DNA of 11,421 bases from Thermaceae bacterium (GTDB lineage Bacteria > Deinococcota > Deinococci > Deinococcales > Marinithermaceae), in the NCBI GenBank assembly GCA_015490435.1, contig WFXV01000086.1, positions 1 to 11,421 on the forward strand, given 5' to 3'. Below, piece after piece: positions 1 through 7,515 of this stretch; the first letter of the stretch is position 1; each line of letters starts with the position of its first letter. Made by a program: the position numbers and the translations under genes. The notes beneath the pieces are model-generated. The model searched no databases and was not told where the DNA came from. It saw only the letters and a program-made list of their open reading frames with translations.

Positions 1-85
1 GGGCGGGGGCCGGAAGCGCCAAAAATAAAAGCGCCAGGGCCACGAACAGCGGCCCCAGGCGCACGCGCTTCTTCCCGCCCGGCAT
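1..85 (-). CDS. N-terminus of a membrane-anchored or secreted protein (partial)
   Basis: Only the first 28 codons are visible; the gene runs off the left edge. It starts with ATG at 83-85, 21 bp beyond the infB stop and on the same strand, so it is probably the next gene of the rimP-nusA-infB operon. The peptide begins MPGGKKRVRLGP and continues with about 16 mostly Leu, Ala, Val and Phe residues, ending LPAPA. That is a basic n-region followed by a hydrophobic core, as in a signal peptide or first membrane anchor. No strong Shine-Dalgarno precedes it, so it may be translated by coupling to infB. A SecD-type translocase subunit or another exported protein would fit such an N-terminus, but nothing visible decides this. 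I do not name the gene. Confidence 0.6.
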   Translation of the reverse strand, partial: MPGGKKRVRLGPLFVALALLFLALPAPA

Positions 86-106
86 ACCGGGCCCTATGTT
101 AACCGG

Positions 107-1831
107 TCAGGCCCGGGCGACCTCGACGATCTCGAGGGCCTCGAGCACGTCCCCCTCCTGGAAGTCGTCGAAGCCAGCGAGCTTGATCCCGCACTCGTAG
201 CCGGCGGGCACCTCGCGGACGTCCTCCTTGAAGCGCTTCAGGGACTCGATCTTGCCCCGCCAGACCTCCTCGCCGCCCCGGAGCACCCGGACCTCGGCGT
301 TCCGGGTGATCTTGCCGTCGGTGACGTAGCACCCCGCGACCCGGGCGCCCTTCGGGAGCTTGAAGATCGCCCGCACCTCGGCGTGGCCCAGCACCTCCTC
401 CCGGATCTCGGGCTCGAGCTGCATCTGGACGAGCTTTCGCACCTCGTCGATGAGGTCGTAGATCACCCGGAAGGTCTTCAGGACCACGCCCTTTTGCTCC
501 GCCTTCTTCTTGAGCGAGCCCGGCGGGTTCACGTTGAAGGCGAAGATCGCCGCGTTCTCGGTGGTGGAGGCGAGCAGGATGTCGCCCTCGGTGGGCACCC
601 CGAGGTCGGCGTGGAGGATGTTGATCTTGACCTCGTCGGTCTGCTCCCGGGCGAGGATACCCTTGATCGCCTCCAGGGAGCCCTGGGTGTCGGCCCGGAG
701 GATGAGGTTGACCTCCTTCTTGCCCGACTCCTGCATCTGGCGGAGCAGGTCGGCGAGGTTCCTCGCCCGCGCCGCCTGGCGCTCTCTTAGCTCGCGCTCG
801 CGCTTTTCCTCCTTCCGCTCCTCGGCGATCTCCTTGGCGGCGGCCTCGTCCGGGACCCACTCGACCACGGTGCCGGCGGGCGGAACCTCGCGGAAGCCCA
901 GCACCTGCACCGGCTTGCCGGGGCCCGCCTCCTTGACCTGGCGGCCGGCGGAGTCGGTCATCGCCCGGATCTTGCCCCAGACGTCGTCGGCGAGGAGGTA
1001 GTCGCCGACCCGGAAGGTCCCCTGCTGCACCAGGAGGGTGGCGAGCGGCCCCGCCTTCTTGTCCATCTTGGACTCGAGGATCACCCCCCGGGGCTCGGCC
1101 GCCGGGTCGGCGCGGAGGTCCTCCATCTCCGCCACCAGAAGGATCATCTCGAGGAGCTCGTCCACCCCCTGACCGGTCTTCGCGCTGATCGGGACCACGA
1201 TCGCGTCGCCGCCGTAGGCCTCGGGGACGAAGCCCTCCTGCATCAGCTGCTGCATCACCCGGTCGGGGTTGGCGGTGGGCAGGTCGATCTTGTTGATGGC
1301 GAAGATGATCGGCACGCCGGCGGCCTTGGCGTGGGCGATCGCCTCCTTGGTCTGGGGCATGATGCCGTCGTCGGCGGCGATCACGATCACCGCGATGTCG
1401 GCGACCTTGGCCCCGCGCTCGCGGATGGTGGTGAAGGCCTCGTGCCCCGGGGTGTCGATGAAGACCACCGTACCCTGGGGGGTCTCCACCTCGAAGGCGC
1501 CGATGTGCTGGGTGATCCCCCCGGCCTCCCGCTCGGCCACCTTGGTCTTCCTCAGGTAGTCGAGGAGGGTGGTCTTGCCGTGGTCGACGTGGCCCATGAC
1601 CACCACCACCGGCGGGCGCTTGGGCAGGGCCTTGCGTCTTTCTTCCTCGGCCCGCTTCCGGGCCTCCTCCCGCTGTTCGTAAACCAGCTCGCGCACCGCC
1701 TCGGCGGTCTCCTCGTCGAGAGTGGAGGCGTGGGACTTGTACTCCACCCCCATCTCGTCGAGGACCTCGAGGAGCTCTTTGGAGTCCATCCCGAGCTCGC
1801 GGGCGAGCTGGTAGATCCTAACCTTGGCCAT
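107..1831 (-). CDS. infB: Translation initiation factor IF-2
   Basis: GTPase that brings initiator fMet-tRNA to the 30S subunit and promotes 50S joining in the cytoplasm. The 574-aa protein is complete and of the short Thermus type. Residues 1-50 form the small N-terminal IF2 subdomain (starts MAKVRIYQLARELG), followed by a short charged linker. The G domain starts near 74: P-loop GHVDHGKT at 80-87, switch I GGIT at 104-107, DTPGH at 126-130 (the His is the catalytic one of this family), NKID at 180-183 and SAK at 216-218. Domain II, a charged helix rich in Glu, Arg and Lys around 335-360, domain III and the fMet-tRNA-binding C-terminal beta barrel follow. The ATG start has a strong GGGAGGAG ribosome site 4 nt upstream. 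The start lies inside the end of ylxR (14-bp overlap), which suggests translational coupling. No key residue is missing. Confidence 0.98.
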   Translation of the reverse strand: MAKVRIYQLARELGMDSKELLEVLDEMGVEYKSHASTLDEETAEAVRELVYEQREEARKRAEEERRKALPKRPPVVVVMGHVDHGKTTLLDYLRKTKVAEREAGGITQHIGAFEVETPQGTVVFIDTPGHEAFTTIRERGAKVADIAVIVIAADDGIMPQTKEAIAHAKAAGVPIIFAINKIDLPTANPDRVMQQLMQEGFVPEAYGGDAIVVPISAKTGQGVDELLEMILLVAEMEDLRADPAAEPRGVILESKMDKKAGPLATLLVQQGTFRVGDYLLADDVWGKIRAMTDSAGRQVKEAGPGKPVQVLGFREVPPAGTVVEWVPDEAAAKEIAEERKEEKRERELRERQAARARNLADLLRQMQESGKKEVNLILRADTQGSLEAIKGILAREQTDEVKINILHADLGVPTEGDILLASTTENAAIFAFNVNPPGSLKKKAEQKGVVLKTFRVIYDLIDEVRKLVQMQLEPEIREEVLGHAEVRAIFKLPKGARVAGCYVTDGKITRNAEVRVLRGGEEVWRGKIESLKRFKEDVREVPAGYECGIKLAGFDDFQEGDVLEALEIVEVARA

Positions 1832-2084
1832 CTTCTCCTCCCAAACGCGCTTTCAGCATCCGGGAAAGCTCGCCGGCGCGGGCGCCGGCGAAGCGCCGGA
1901 GCTTTTTCTCCTCCCAGCACGCGGGGTTGTCGGGGCAGACGTAGGCCCCGCGGCCAGGGAGCTTTCCACTCTCATCGAGGATAAACCCTTCGGGGGTGCG
2001 CACGATCCTGAGGAGCTCGTGCTTCGGCCGGCGTCGCCGGCAGACCACGCACATCCGGATGGGAACGTGCTTCCCCCGGGCCAA
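1818..2084 (-). CDS. ylxR: YlxR/RnpM-family RNA-binding protein (DUF448)
   Basis: Small basic protein (88 aa) of the family found between nusA and infB in many bacteria; in Bacillus it is linked to RNA binding and RNase P modulation. Family hallmarks are visible: the IRMCVVCRRRRPK segment at 9-21, the ELLRIVR strand at 23-29 and GRGAYVC near 44-50. Four cysteines (C12, C15, C50, C56) form CxxC and Cx5C pairs and could hold a metal, which is inference. I chose the TTG at 2082-2084: it sits 3 bp after the nusA stop and follows a GAGGGG Shine-Dalgarno overlapping the nusA end. The in-frame ATG at codon 11 would remove conserved residues. The rare TTG start may lower its output relative to nusA and infB. 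The 3' end overlaps infB by 14 bp. Confidence 0.93.
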   Translation of the reverse strand: MARGKHVPIRMCVVCRRRRPKHELLRIVRTPEGFILDESGKLPGRGAYVCPDNPACWEEKKLRRFAGARAGELSRMLKARLGGEDGQG

Positions 2085-2087
2085 GGT

Positions 2088-3275
2088 CTACCCCTCGCTT
2101 TCCTCTTTCTCCGAGGCGTCGACAAAGAGGCTCTCGAACTTGGCTTTGGCCTCCTCGCTGACCTTGATCCCCTCCTCGGCCTCAGCCACCCGGGCGAGGG
2201 CCTCGTCGAGGTCCCCGATCTCCTCGGACTCGACGAAGTCGATCTCGTAGCCGGTGAGCTTGGAGGCGAGCCGCACGTTCTGCCCCCCGCGGCCGATCGC
2301 CACCGAGTGCTGGTCCTTGCTGACCCAGACCCGGGCGCGCTTTTCGTCGGGATCGAGCTCGATCCGCCCCACCTCGGCGGGGGAAAGCGCGTTCTTGATG
2401 AACTCCCGCGGGTCGGGGCTCCAGGGGACGACGTCGATCTTCTCCCGGTTGAGCTCGGCGGAGACCGCCTGGATCCGCTGCCCCTTGTGGCCGATGCAGG
2501 CGCCGATCGGGTCCACGTTGGGGTTGTGGCTCATGACCGCCACCTTGCTGCGGCTCCCGGGCTCGCGGGCCACCGCCTTGATCTCGACGGTGCCCTCGGC
2601 GATCTCAGGGACCTCCTGGCGCATCAGGTACTTGAGTAGCTCGGGGTGGGCCCGGGAGACGATCAGGGAGGGGCCGCGGGCGCTCTTCTTGACCTCCTTC
2701 AGGTAGACCTTGACCCGCTGGCCGGGGTGGTAGCGCTCGGTGGGGATCTGCTCCCGGGGCGGCATCAGCGCCTCGGCGCCGCCTAAGTCCACGTAGACGT
2801 TCCTGCGGTTGTCCACCCGGGCGACCTGGCCGGTGAGGACCTCGCCCTCCTTGTCCTTGAACTGCTCGTAGATGCGGTTGCGCTCGGCCTCCTTGAGGCG
2901 CTGGGTGAGGACGTTCTTGGCGGTCTGCACCGCGATGCGGGAGAACTCCTCGGGCTCGACCGGGAACTCCATCTCCTCGTCGAGCTGGACCTCGGGGTCG
3001 TACTTTCGGGCCTCCTCGAGGCTGATCTCCCGCTCGGGGTTTTCGACCTGCTCGACCACCTTCTTGATCTCGAGCACCTCGATGACCCCGGTGCGGGGGT
3101 CGAGGTGGACCTCGACCAGCGGGCCCTTGCCCTCCTCGATGTCCTTCTGGCGGTAGCCCTTCTGGCGCAGGTAGGCCTTGGCCAACGCCTCCTCGAAGGC
3201 GGCGATCAGCTCGTCCACGCTGACCCCGCGCTCGAGCGCCACCGTCTCCAGTGCGTCCACGAACTCCTTGTTCAT
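2088..3275 (-). CDS. nusA: Transcription termination/antitermination factor NusA
   Basis: Binds RNA polymerase near the RNA exit channel and modulates pausing, intrinsic termination and antitermination. The 395-aa length fits the short NusA form without the C-terminal acidic repeats of E. coli. Residues 1 to about 128 are the RNAP-binding N-terminal domain (starts MNKEFVDALETVALERG). About 142-206 are the S1 RNA-binding domain, with GQVARVDNRRNVYVDLG at 149-165. About 207-280 are KH1, with the GxxG loop in IGHKGQ at 261-266. About 281-348 are KH2, with IGRGGQN at 327-333. A glutamate-rich tail (about 350-395) ends the protein. It starts with ATG, 16 bp after rimP, preceded by a purine-rich GAGGGTGAGAGG stretch. 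The stop is 3 bp before the ylxR start. NusA is a candidate controller of the terminator-like hairpin in its own operon leader, by analogy with E. coli nusA autoregulation. Confidence 0.98.
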   Translation of the reverse strand: MNKEFVDALETVALERGVSVDELIAAFEEALAKAYLRQKGYRQKDIEEGKGPLVEVHLDPRTGVIEVLEIKKVVEQVENPEREISLEEARKYDPEVQLDEEMEFPVEPEEFSRIAVQTAKNVLTQRLKEAERNRIYEQFKDKEGEVLTGQVARVDNRRNVYVDLGGAEALMPPREQIPTERYHPGQRVKVYLKEVKKSARGPSLIVSRAHPELLKYLMRQEVPEIAEGTVEIKAVAREPGSRSKVAVMSHNPNVDPIGACIGHKGQRIQAVSAELNREKIDVVPWSPDPREFIKNALSPAEVGRIELDPDEKRARVWVSKDQHSVAIGRGGQNVRLASKLTGYEIDFVESEEIGDLDEALARVAEAEEGIKVSEEAKAKFESLFVDASEKEESEG

Positions 3276-3291
3276 CCTCTCACCCTCGTCC

Positions 3292-3747
3292 TTACCTGGG
3301 TTTCTCCGGCCACTCGGCGAGGTTGGCCTCGAAGCTGCCGAGCTCGAGCTCCTCCGCCTCCCCCGAGGGCAGGCGGAAGGTCACCGTGCGCTCGCCCACC
3401 GACTCGATCCGCCCGGTGAACCGCCGCTCCCCGGTGCGCACCCGGGCCTTTAGCCCCTGGAAGCGCTCGAAGTGGCGGCGGGTGATGAGCGGTCGGTCGG
3501 GCCCGGGGGACTCGACCTCGAGCCGGTAGGCGCCGGGGATCGGGTCGGCGCGGTCGAGCTCGAGGGAAAGCACCCGGCTCGCCTGCTCGAGCTCCCTTAG
3601 CGTGATCGGGGTCTCGTCGGCGTTCTCGAGCCGGACCCGGAGCACCCGGTTCTTCCCGGCCCCCTGAAGCCGGACCTCGAGGACCTCGAAGCCAAGCGGC
3701 TCGAGCACCTCTTCCACCAGTTGCCGGAGTTCCTCGTCCTTGGTCAT
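3292..3747 (-). CDS. rimP: Ribosome maturation factor RimP
   Basis: Needed for maturation of the 30S ribosomal subunit; first gene of the operon. At 151 aa it is of normal family length. The N-terminal alpha/beta domain spans about 1-85 and contains LRQLVEEVLEPLGFEVLEV and then YRLEVESPGPDRPL (74-87), the family's most conserved segment. A C-terminal SH3-like barrel runs from about 90 to 147 (FERFQGLKARVRTG, then TGRIESVGERTVTFRL). The ATG at 3745-3747 has an AGGTGA ribosome site with 6-nt spacing. That site directly follows the U-tract of a leader hairpin, so the hairpin could affect both transcription and ribosome access. An upstream in-frame extension exists in other frames only as an antisense-type artefact and is not supported. 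Confidence 0.96.
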   Translation of the reverse strand: MTKDEELRQLVEEVLEPLGFEVLEVRLQGAGKNRVLRVRLENADETPITLRELEQASRVLSLELDRADPIPGAYRLEVESPGPDRPLITRRHFERFQGLKARVRTGERRFTGRIESVGERTVTFRLPSGEAEELELGSFEANLAEWPEKPR

Positions 3748-3759
3748 CGCCCTTCACCT

Positions 3760-3789
3760 AAAAGGGGGTGGGTAAGCACCCACCCCCTT
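3760..3789 (-). terminator. Terminator-like hairpin (candidate attenuator) in the rimP-nusA-infB leader
   Basis: A perfect 12-bp inverted repeat (3762-3773 with 3778-3789) with a 4-nt loop. On the minus strand the stem is followed directly by TTTTAG, the signature of an intrinsic terminator. It lies between the likely rimP promoter (3809-3837) and the rimP start at 3747. The gene on the other side is transcribed away, so there is no upstream gene whose transcript it could end. On the minus strand the 5' side CTCCC can also pair with the first GGGGG of the terminator stem across a GTAA loop (3783-3796), giving a small competing hairpin. The structure is seen directly; regulation by attenuation is inference. 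Confidence 0.75.
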
Positions 3790-3808
3790 ACGGGAGCTAG
3801 CGATACCT

Positions 3809-3837
3809 AGTATACGCCTTTGCCGAATCCCGGACAA
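3809..3837 (-). promoter_or_regulatory. Sigma-A-type promoter for the rimP operon
   Basis: Read on the minus strand, -35 is TTGTCC (3832-3837, 4 of 6 consensus) and -10 is TATACT (3809-3814, 5 of 6), separated by exactly 17 bp. The predicted start of transcription is near 3802. This gives a leader of about 55 nt that contains the hairpin at 3760-3789. Confidence 0.72.
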
Positions 3838-3891
3838 CCCGGCCTTAAGAAGCCCCGATGCAGAAAAATGCAGCCCGCCCGCGTTTTTCGC

Positions 3892-3921
3892 TTGACATCG
3901 CCGCTATCCGAAGGGTATCGT
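3892..3921 (+). promoter_or_regulatory. Sigma-A-type promoter for the TAXI receptor gene
   Basis: A perfect TTGACA -35 at 3892-3897 and a TATCGT -10 at 3916-3921 (4 of 6) with an 18-bp spacer. The predicted transcript start is near 3928, giving a leader of about 30 nt. Two copies of ATGCAG at 3858-3863 and 3868-3873, spaced 10 bp, lie just upstream of the -35 and could be an activator site (weak inference). Confidence 0.7.
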
Positions 3922-3958
3922 ACCTCTTGGAACGAACGCTTTTCGGGAGGTGAAGCAT

Positions 3959-4951
3959 ATGAAGAAAGGCAAGCTGTTCCTTGCGGCGGTCTTGGCCCTT
4001 GCCCTTAGCGGCACCGGTCTGGCCGCTAAGGTCTTCCTGACCATCGGCTCCGGTTCGGTGACCGGCGTGTACTACCCGGTCTCGAGCGGCATCGCCAAGA
4101 TGATCAACACCTACCTGGCGAAGGAGGGCATCCGCGCCAACGCCCGCTCGACCGGTGGCTCGAAGTACAACGTCAAGGCCATCGACCAGGGCCAGCTCCA
4201 GGCCGCTCTGGCCCAGAACGACGTGATCTACTTCGCCTACAACGGGCTTACCGAGACCTTCAAGGACAAGCCCATCAAGTCCATCCGCGGCATCGCCGCC
4301 CTCTACCCCGAGTTCATGCACATCCTCGCCCGCCCCGGCTCGGGCATCAAGACCATCTACGACATGAAGGGCAAGAAGGTCTACGTCGGTGACATCGGCT
4401 CCGGCGTGGAGGCCACCACCAAGCAGATCTTCGCCGCGGCGGGCATGAGCTTCGACGACCTGGCCCAGGCGGTGCACGGTAAGGTCGGCCAGGCGGTCGA
4501 GCTCCTGCAGGACGGCAAGATCGACGCCCTCTTCTACACCGTGGGCGCGGGCTCGGCGGCGATGCAGAACGCCACCACCATCGCCAAGGCCTACTTCGTG
4601 CCGCTCCCGCTCGACATCATCCAGAAGCTGATCAGCAAGTTCCCCTACTACACCCAGGTCATCATTCCGCCGAACACCTACGAGGGCCAGACCGTTTCCG
4701 TGCCCACCATCGGCGTGAAGGCCACCTTCATCATCCACAAGGACATCCCCGCCGACGTGGTCTACAAGATCGCCAAGCTCCTCTTCGTGGACAAGGTGGA
4801 CGAGTTCAAGAAGATCCACCCCGCGCTCGGCACCTTCTTCGACGTCAAGAAGGCCCTCGACGGCATGACCATCCCCATCCACGAGGGCGCGGCCAAGCTC
4901 TACGAGGAGCTCGGCATCGAGATCCCCGACATCGCCAAGCCGGTCAAGTAA
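3959..4951 (+). CDS. TAXI-family TRAP transporter solute-binding receptor
   Basis: Periplasmic (extracytoplasmic) receptor that captures a substrate and passes it to the membrane permease encoded next. The protein is 330 aa, normal for TAXI (TRAP-associated extracytoplasmic immunoreactive) receptors. Residues 1-23 are a signal peptide: KKGK, a hydrophobic core LFLAAVLALAL, then GLAA before KVFLTIG; there is no lipobox cysteine. The mature part starts with the family pattern IGSGSVTGVYYPVSSGIAK (29-47). It continues with STGGSKYN (64-71), QAALAQND (81-88), the inter-lobe segment KKVYVGDIGSG (139-149) and GKIDALFYT (186-194). ATG 3959 is preferred over the in-frame GTG at 3950, because that GTG overlaps the GGGAGG ribosome site (3945-3950), which lies 8 nt before the ATG. 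A Thermus thermophilus TAXI protein was crystallised with a ligand interpreted as glutamate or glutamine. A similar substrate is plausible but not shown. Confidence 0.95.
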   Translation: MKKGKLFLAAVLALALSGTGLAAKVFLTIGSGSVTGVYYPVSSGIAKMINTYLAKEGIRANARSTGGSKYNVKAIDQGQLQAALAQNDVIYFAYNGLTETFKDKPIKSIRGIAALYPEFMHILARPGSGIKTIYDMKGKKVYVGDIGSGVEATTKQIFAAAGMSFDDLAQAVHGKVGQAVELLQDGKIDALFYTVGAGSAAMQNATTIAKAYFVPLPLDIIQKLISKFPYYTQVIIPPNTYEGQTVSVPTIGVKATFIIHKDIPADVVYKIAKLLFVDKVDEFKKIHPALGTFFDVKKALDGMTIPIHEGAAKLYEELGIEIPDIAKPVK

Positions 4952-4975
4952 CGCTCCGCGCGAATCCATGAAGGC

Positions 4976-5010
4976 GAAGAACCCGGCCCACCCGGCCGGG
5001 TTCTTCTTTT
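4976..5010 (+). terminator. Intrinsic terminator between receptor and permease genes
   Basis: A perfect 13-bp stem (4976-4988 with 4994-5006), a 5-nt loop and a following TTTT (5007-5010). It sits in the 84-bp gap between the receptor stop and the permease start. I see no convincing separate promoter before the permease, so partial readthrough probably sets a high receptor-to-permease ratio. It may also protect the 3' end of the receptor mRNA. Confidence 0.88.
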
Positions 5011-5035
5011 AAACTTGCAACGAAGGGAGGCAGCC

Positions 5036-7465
5036 GTGGCCGAAAAGCCCCAGAAAGACGACACCCGTGTACCCGACATCGACGCCGAGCAGTTAATGAT
5101 CGAGACCGAGTACGGGGGGCGCAACCCGGCCAACTGGCAAAAGCTCCTCATCTTCCTGATCGCCGTCTCCTGGTCGGCCTTCCAGCTCTTTGCCAGCTGG
5201 CTGGGGAAGATCGACCCCCTGGTCCTCCGGGCGGTGCACCTCGCCTTCGCCTTCGCGATCAGCTTCCTCGCCTACCCCTCGAAGAACGCCCGGCGGGATA
5301 TCTGGCTCTTCCTCATCGGTTTGGGCTACGCGCTCTATTACCTGAGCCCGCGGGTCTTCAACCTGGGGACCTTCACCGTCGGGGCCTATGAAGTTAGCTG
5401 GAACCTTATCGTCATCATGGCGGCGATGGTGGTGGCCGGGTTCTGGATCACCCGGAAGACGCCGCCCAAGGGTCCGGTGGAGAGAATCCCCTGGTACGAC
5501 TGGGCGATCCTGGCCGCGGGGCTCGCGGGGACGCTGGCGATCCCCATCTTCCTGGAGCAGATCATCGTCATCCAGGGCGGCGTGCCCACCCTGCGCGACA
5601 TCGTCCTCGGTACCCTGACGCTCTTCGTGCTCACCATCGCCGGCCTCCGCGTGGTGGGTCCCGCGCTGATGATCATCGCCTGGTTGATGATCGTCTACGC
5701 CATGACCGGGCCCGCCGGCGTCTTCAAGTTCGAGCTCCCCGACGTCCTCTACCTCCACAACGGCGCCACCTGGGACAACATCACCCAGCAGCTCTACCTC
5801 ACCGACCAGGGCTTCTGGGGCGTGCCCCTCGGCGTTTCCGCCACCTTCGTCTACCTCTTCGTGCTCTTTGGCACCCTGCTCGACAAGGCCGGCGCCGGTA
5901 AGTACCTCGTCGACCTGGCCTACGCCGGGCTCGGGCACTTCCGCGGCGGGCCGGCCAAGGCGGCGGTGATCGCCAGCATGCTCACCGGCATCATCTCCGG
6001 CTCCTCGATCGCCAATGTGGTGACCACCGGTACCTTCACCATCCCGCTGATGAAGCGGGTGGGCTACCCGCCGGAGAAGGCCGGCGCCACCGAGGTCGCC
6101 TCCTCGGTGAACGGCCAGCTGATGCCGCCGGTGATGGGCGCCGCCGCCTTCATCATGGCCGACTTCCTGCAAATCCCCTACTCCAAGTTGATCGTCTACG
6201 CCTTCGTGCCCGCGATCCTCACCTACTTTGGCCTCTTCCTGGTGGTGCACCTCGAGGCCTTGAAGCTCGGGCTCAAAGGGCTTCCCCGGAGCGAGCTCCC
6301 GAACTTCCGGGAGGTGCTGCTCTCCGGTCTCCACTACCTGATGCCCATCGCCTGGCTGCTCTACGAGCTCGTGGGGCTCGAGCACACCCCGTCCCGCTCG
6401 GCGCTCAACGCGATGTTCCTACTGATGACGCTGATGTTCTTCCAGTTCGCGCTAAGGGACAAGATCCGGCTCCTCATCGCCTCGATCATCACCTTCTTCG
6501 TGGCGGTGCTGCTCTACCTCTTCGGGGTGCCGGGGCTTCAGGGGAAAGAGCTCGAGCTCAGCAAGGGCGTCTTCATCGACTTCACCCACCTCGACGTGAT
6601 GTACTCCTCCCTCTTCGTGCTCCTCGTGGGCATCGTAATGGTTGCCCTCTTCGGCCGGGCCCTCGGGACCAACCTCAAGGACACCCTCCGCGACTTCGTG
6701 GTGGACGTGCTCGCCGCCTTTGAGGCCGCCGGCCGCAACATGAGCACGATCGCGGTGGCCACCGCCGCCGCCGGCATCATCGTCGGCATGGTGGCGATCA
6801 CCAACGTCGGCTACGGCCTCACCCAGATCGTCGAGGCGCTCTCCGGCGGCAACCTGCTGGTGGCGCTCTTCATCACCATGCTGGCCTCGCTGCTCCTCGG
6901 CCTCGGGCTTCCCACCACCGCGAACTACATCGTCATGGCCTCGCTGGTGGCCCCGGTGCTCATGCACATGGCCGAGATCCACAACCTCGACGTGCCCCTC
7001 GTCGCCATCCACCTCTTCGTCTTCTACTTCGGCATCCTGGCCGACGACACCCCGCCGGTGGGCCTCGCCGCCTACGCCGCCGCCGCCATCGCCCGCGGCG
7101 ACCCGGTGAAGACCGGCTTCCAGGGCTTCGCCTACGACATGCGCACGGCGCTCTTGCCCTACGTCTTCATCTTCTACCCGCAGCTCCTCCTGCTCGAGCT
7201 CAGGAGCCCGCTCGAAGGCGTCTGGGTGGTGCTCACCGGCCTGATCGGCATGACCGCCTTCGTGATCGGCAACCAGGGCTACTTCCTCACCCGGATGCGG
7301 GGCGTGTTGGGCTGGGCGGCCCGCATCGCGATGATGGTGGCGGGCTACCTGCTGCTCACCTCCCGGCTCAGCTACGACCTCTTGGGCCTCGGCATCTTCG
7401 CCCTGGTCTTCCTCTGGCAGCTCTGGGAGCGTAAGCGCCAGGAACCGGCGCTCGCCACCGCCTAA
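5036..7465 (+). CDS. TRAP transporter fused permease (DctQM type, TAXI family)
   Basis: Integral membrane subunit that, with the TAXI receptor, imports an organic solute, in this family driven by an ion gradient. The 809-aa product fuses the small (DctQ-like, four-helix) and large (DctM-like, about twelve-helix) subunits. A hydrophilic N-terminus of about 35 residues is followed by many hydrophobic segments to the C-terminus. Large-subunit signatures: SGSSIANVVTTGTF from about 321, NGQLMPPVMGAAAF from about 359, GLGLPTTANYIVMA from about 622, and DDTPPVGLAAYAAAAIARGDP shortly after. I chose GTG 5036: a GGGAGG ribosome site lies 5 nt upstream, and the next start upstream (TTG 5015) would place that site inside the coding region. 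It begins MAEKPQKDDTRVPD. It follows the receptor gene after a terminator and ends before a second terminator, making a two-gene transport unit. Confidence 0.95.
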   Translation: MAEKPQKDDTRVPDIDAEQLMIETEYGGRNPANWQKLLIFLIAVSWSAFQLFASWLGKIDPLVLRAVHLAFAFAISFLAYPSKNARRDIWLFLIGLGYALYYLSPRVFNLGTFTVGAYEVSWNLIVIMAAMVVAGFWITRKTPPKGPVERIPWYDWAILAAGLAGTLAIPIFLEQIIVIQGGVPTLRDIVLGTLTLFVLTIAGLRVVGPALMIIAWLMIVYAMTGPAGVFKFELPDVLYLHNGATWDNITQQLYLTDQGFWGVPLGVSATFVYLFVLFGTLLDKAGAGKYLVDLAYAGLGHFRGGPAKAAVIASMLTGIISGSSIANVVTTGTFTIPLMKRVGYPPEKAGATEVASSVNGQLMPPVMGAAAFIMADFLQIPYSKLIVYAFVPAILTYFGLFLVVHLEALKLGLKGLPRSELPNFREVLLSGLHYLMPIAWLLYELVGLEHTPSRSALNAMFLLMTLMFFQFALRDKIRLLIASIITFFVAVLLYLFGVPGLQGKELELSKGVFIDFTHLDVMYSSLFVLLVGIVMVALFGRALGTNLKDTLRDFVVDVLAAFEAAGRNMSTIAVATAAAGIIVGMVAITNVGYGLTQIVEALSGGNLLVALFITMLASLLLGLGLPTTANYIVMASLVAPVLMHMAEIHNLDVPLVAIHLFVFYFGILADDTPPVGLAAYAAAAIARGDPVKTGFQGFAYDMRTALLPYVFIFYPQLLLLELRSPLEGVWVVLTGLIGMTAFVIGNQGYFLTRMRGVLGWAARIAMMVAGYLLLTSRLSYDLLGLGIFALVFLWQLWERKRQEPALATA

Positions 7466-7480
7466 GGCCGCGCCTCCCGA

Positions 7481-7515
7481 AGGGGGCCGGGCTCGCCCGG
7501 CCCCCTCACCCTTTT
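7481..7515 (+). terminator. Intrinsic terminator after the TRAP permease gene
   Basis: A perfect 11-bp GC-rich stem (7481-7491 with 7496-7506) closes a CTCG tetraloop, followed by CACCC and TTTT. The T run overlaps the stop codon of the convergent dehydrogenase gene. On the opposite strand the stem has no T run, so efficient termination is expected mainly for the rightward transcript. Confidence 0.82.

Noticed and set aside
99..860. Open frame of 253 codons on the minus strand in a second frame within infB
   Set aside because: Arg/Gly/Pro-rich shadow of infB, whose own frame carries all GTPase motifs.
3762..3789. Terminator acting on the plus strand
   Set aside because: On the plus strand the stem is followed by ACGGGAG with no T run, and no gene reads into it from the left. 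The T run is on the minus strand.
3845..4969. Open frame of 374 codons on the minus strand, antisense to the TAXI receptor
   Set aside because: Low-complexity Leu/Val/Asp/Gly translation and no ribosome site. It runs through both divergent promoters. The receptor gene on the plus strand is unambiguous.
5093..6385. Open frame of 430 codons on the minus strand, antisense to the TRAP permease
   Set aside because: Its translation is rich in Asp, Glu, His and Gly with no fold or motif. It is the mirror of a GC-rich membrane-protein gene. The plus-strand frame has clear TRAP signatures and a ribosome site.
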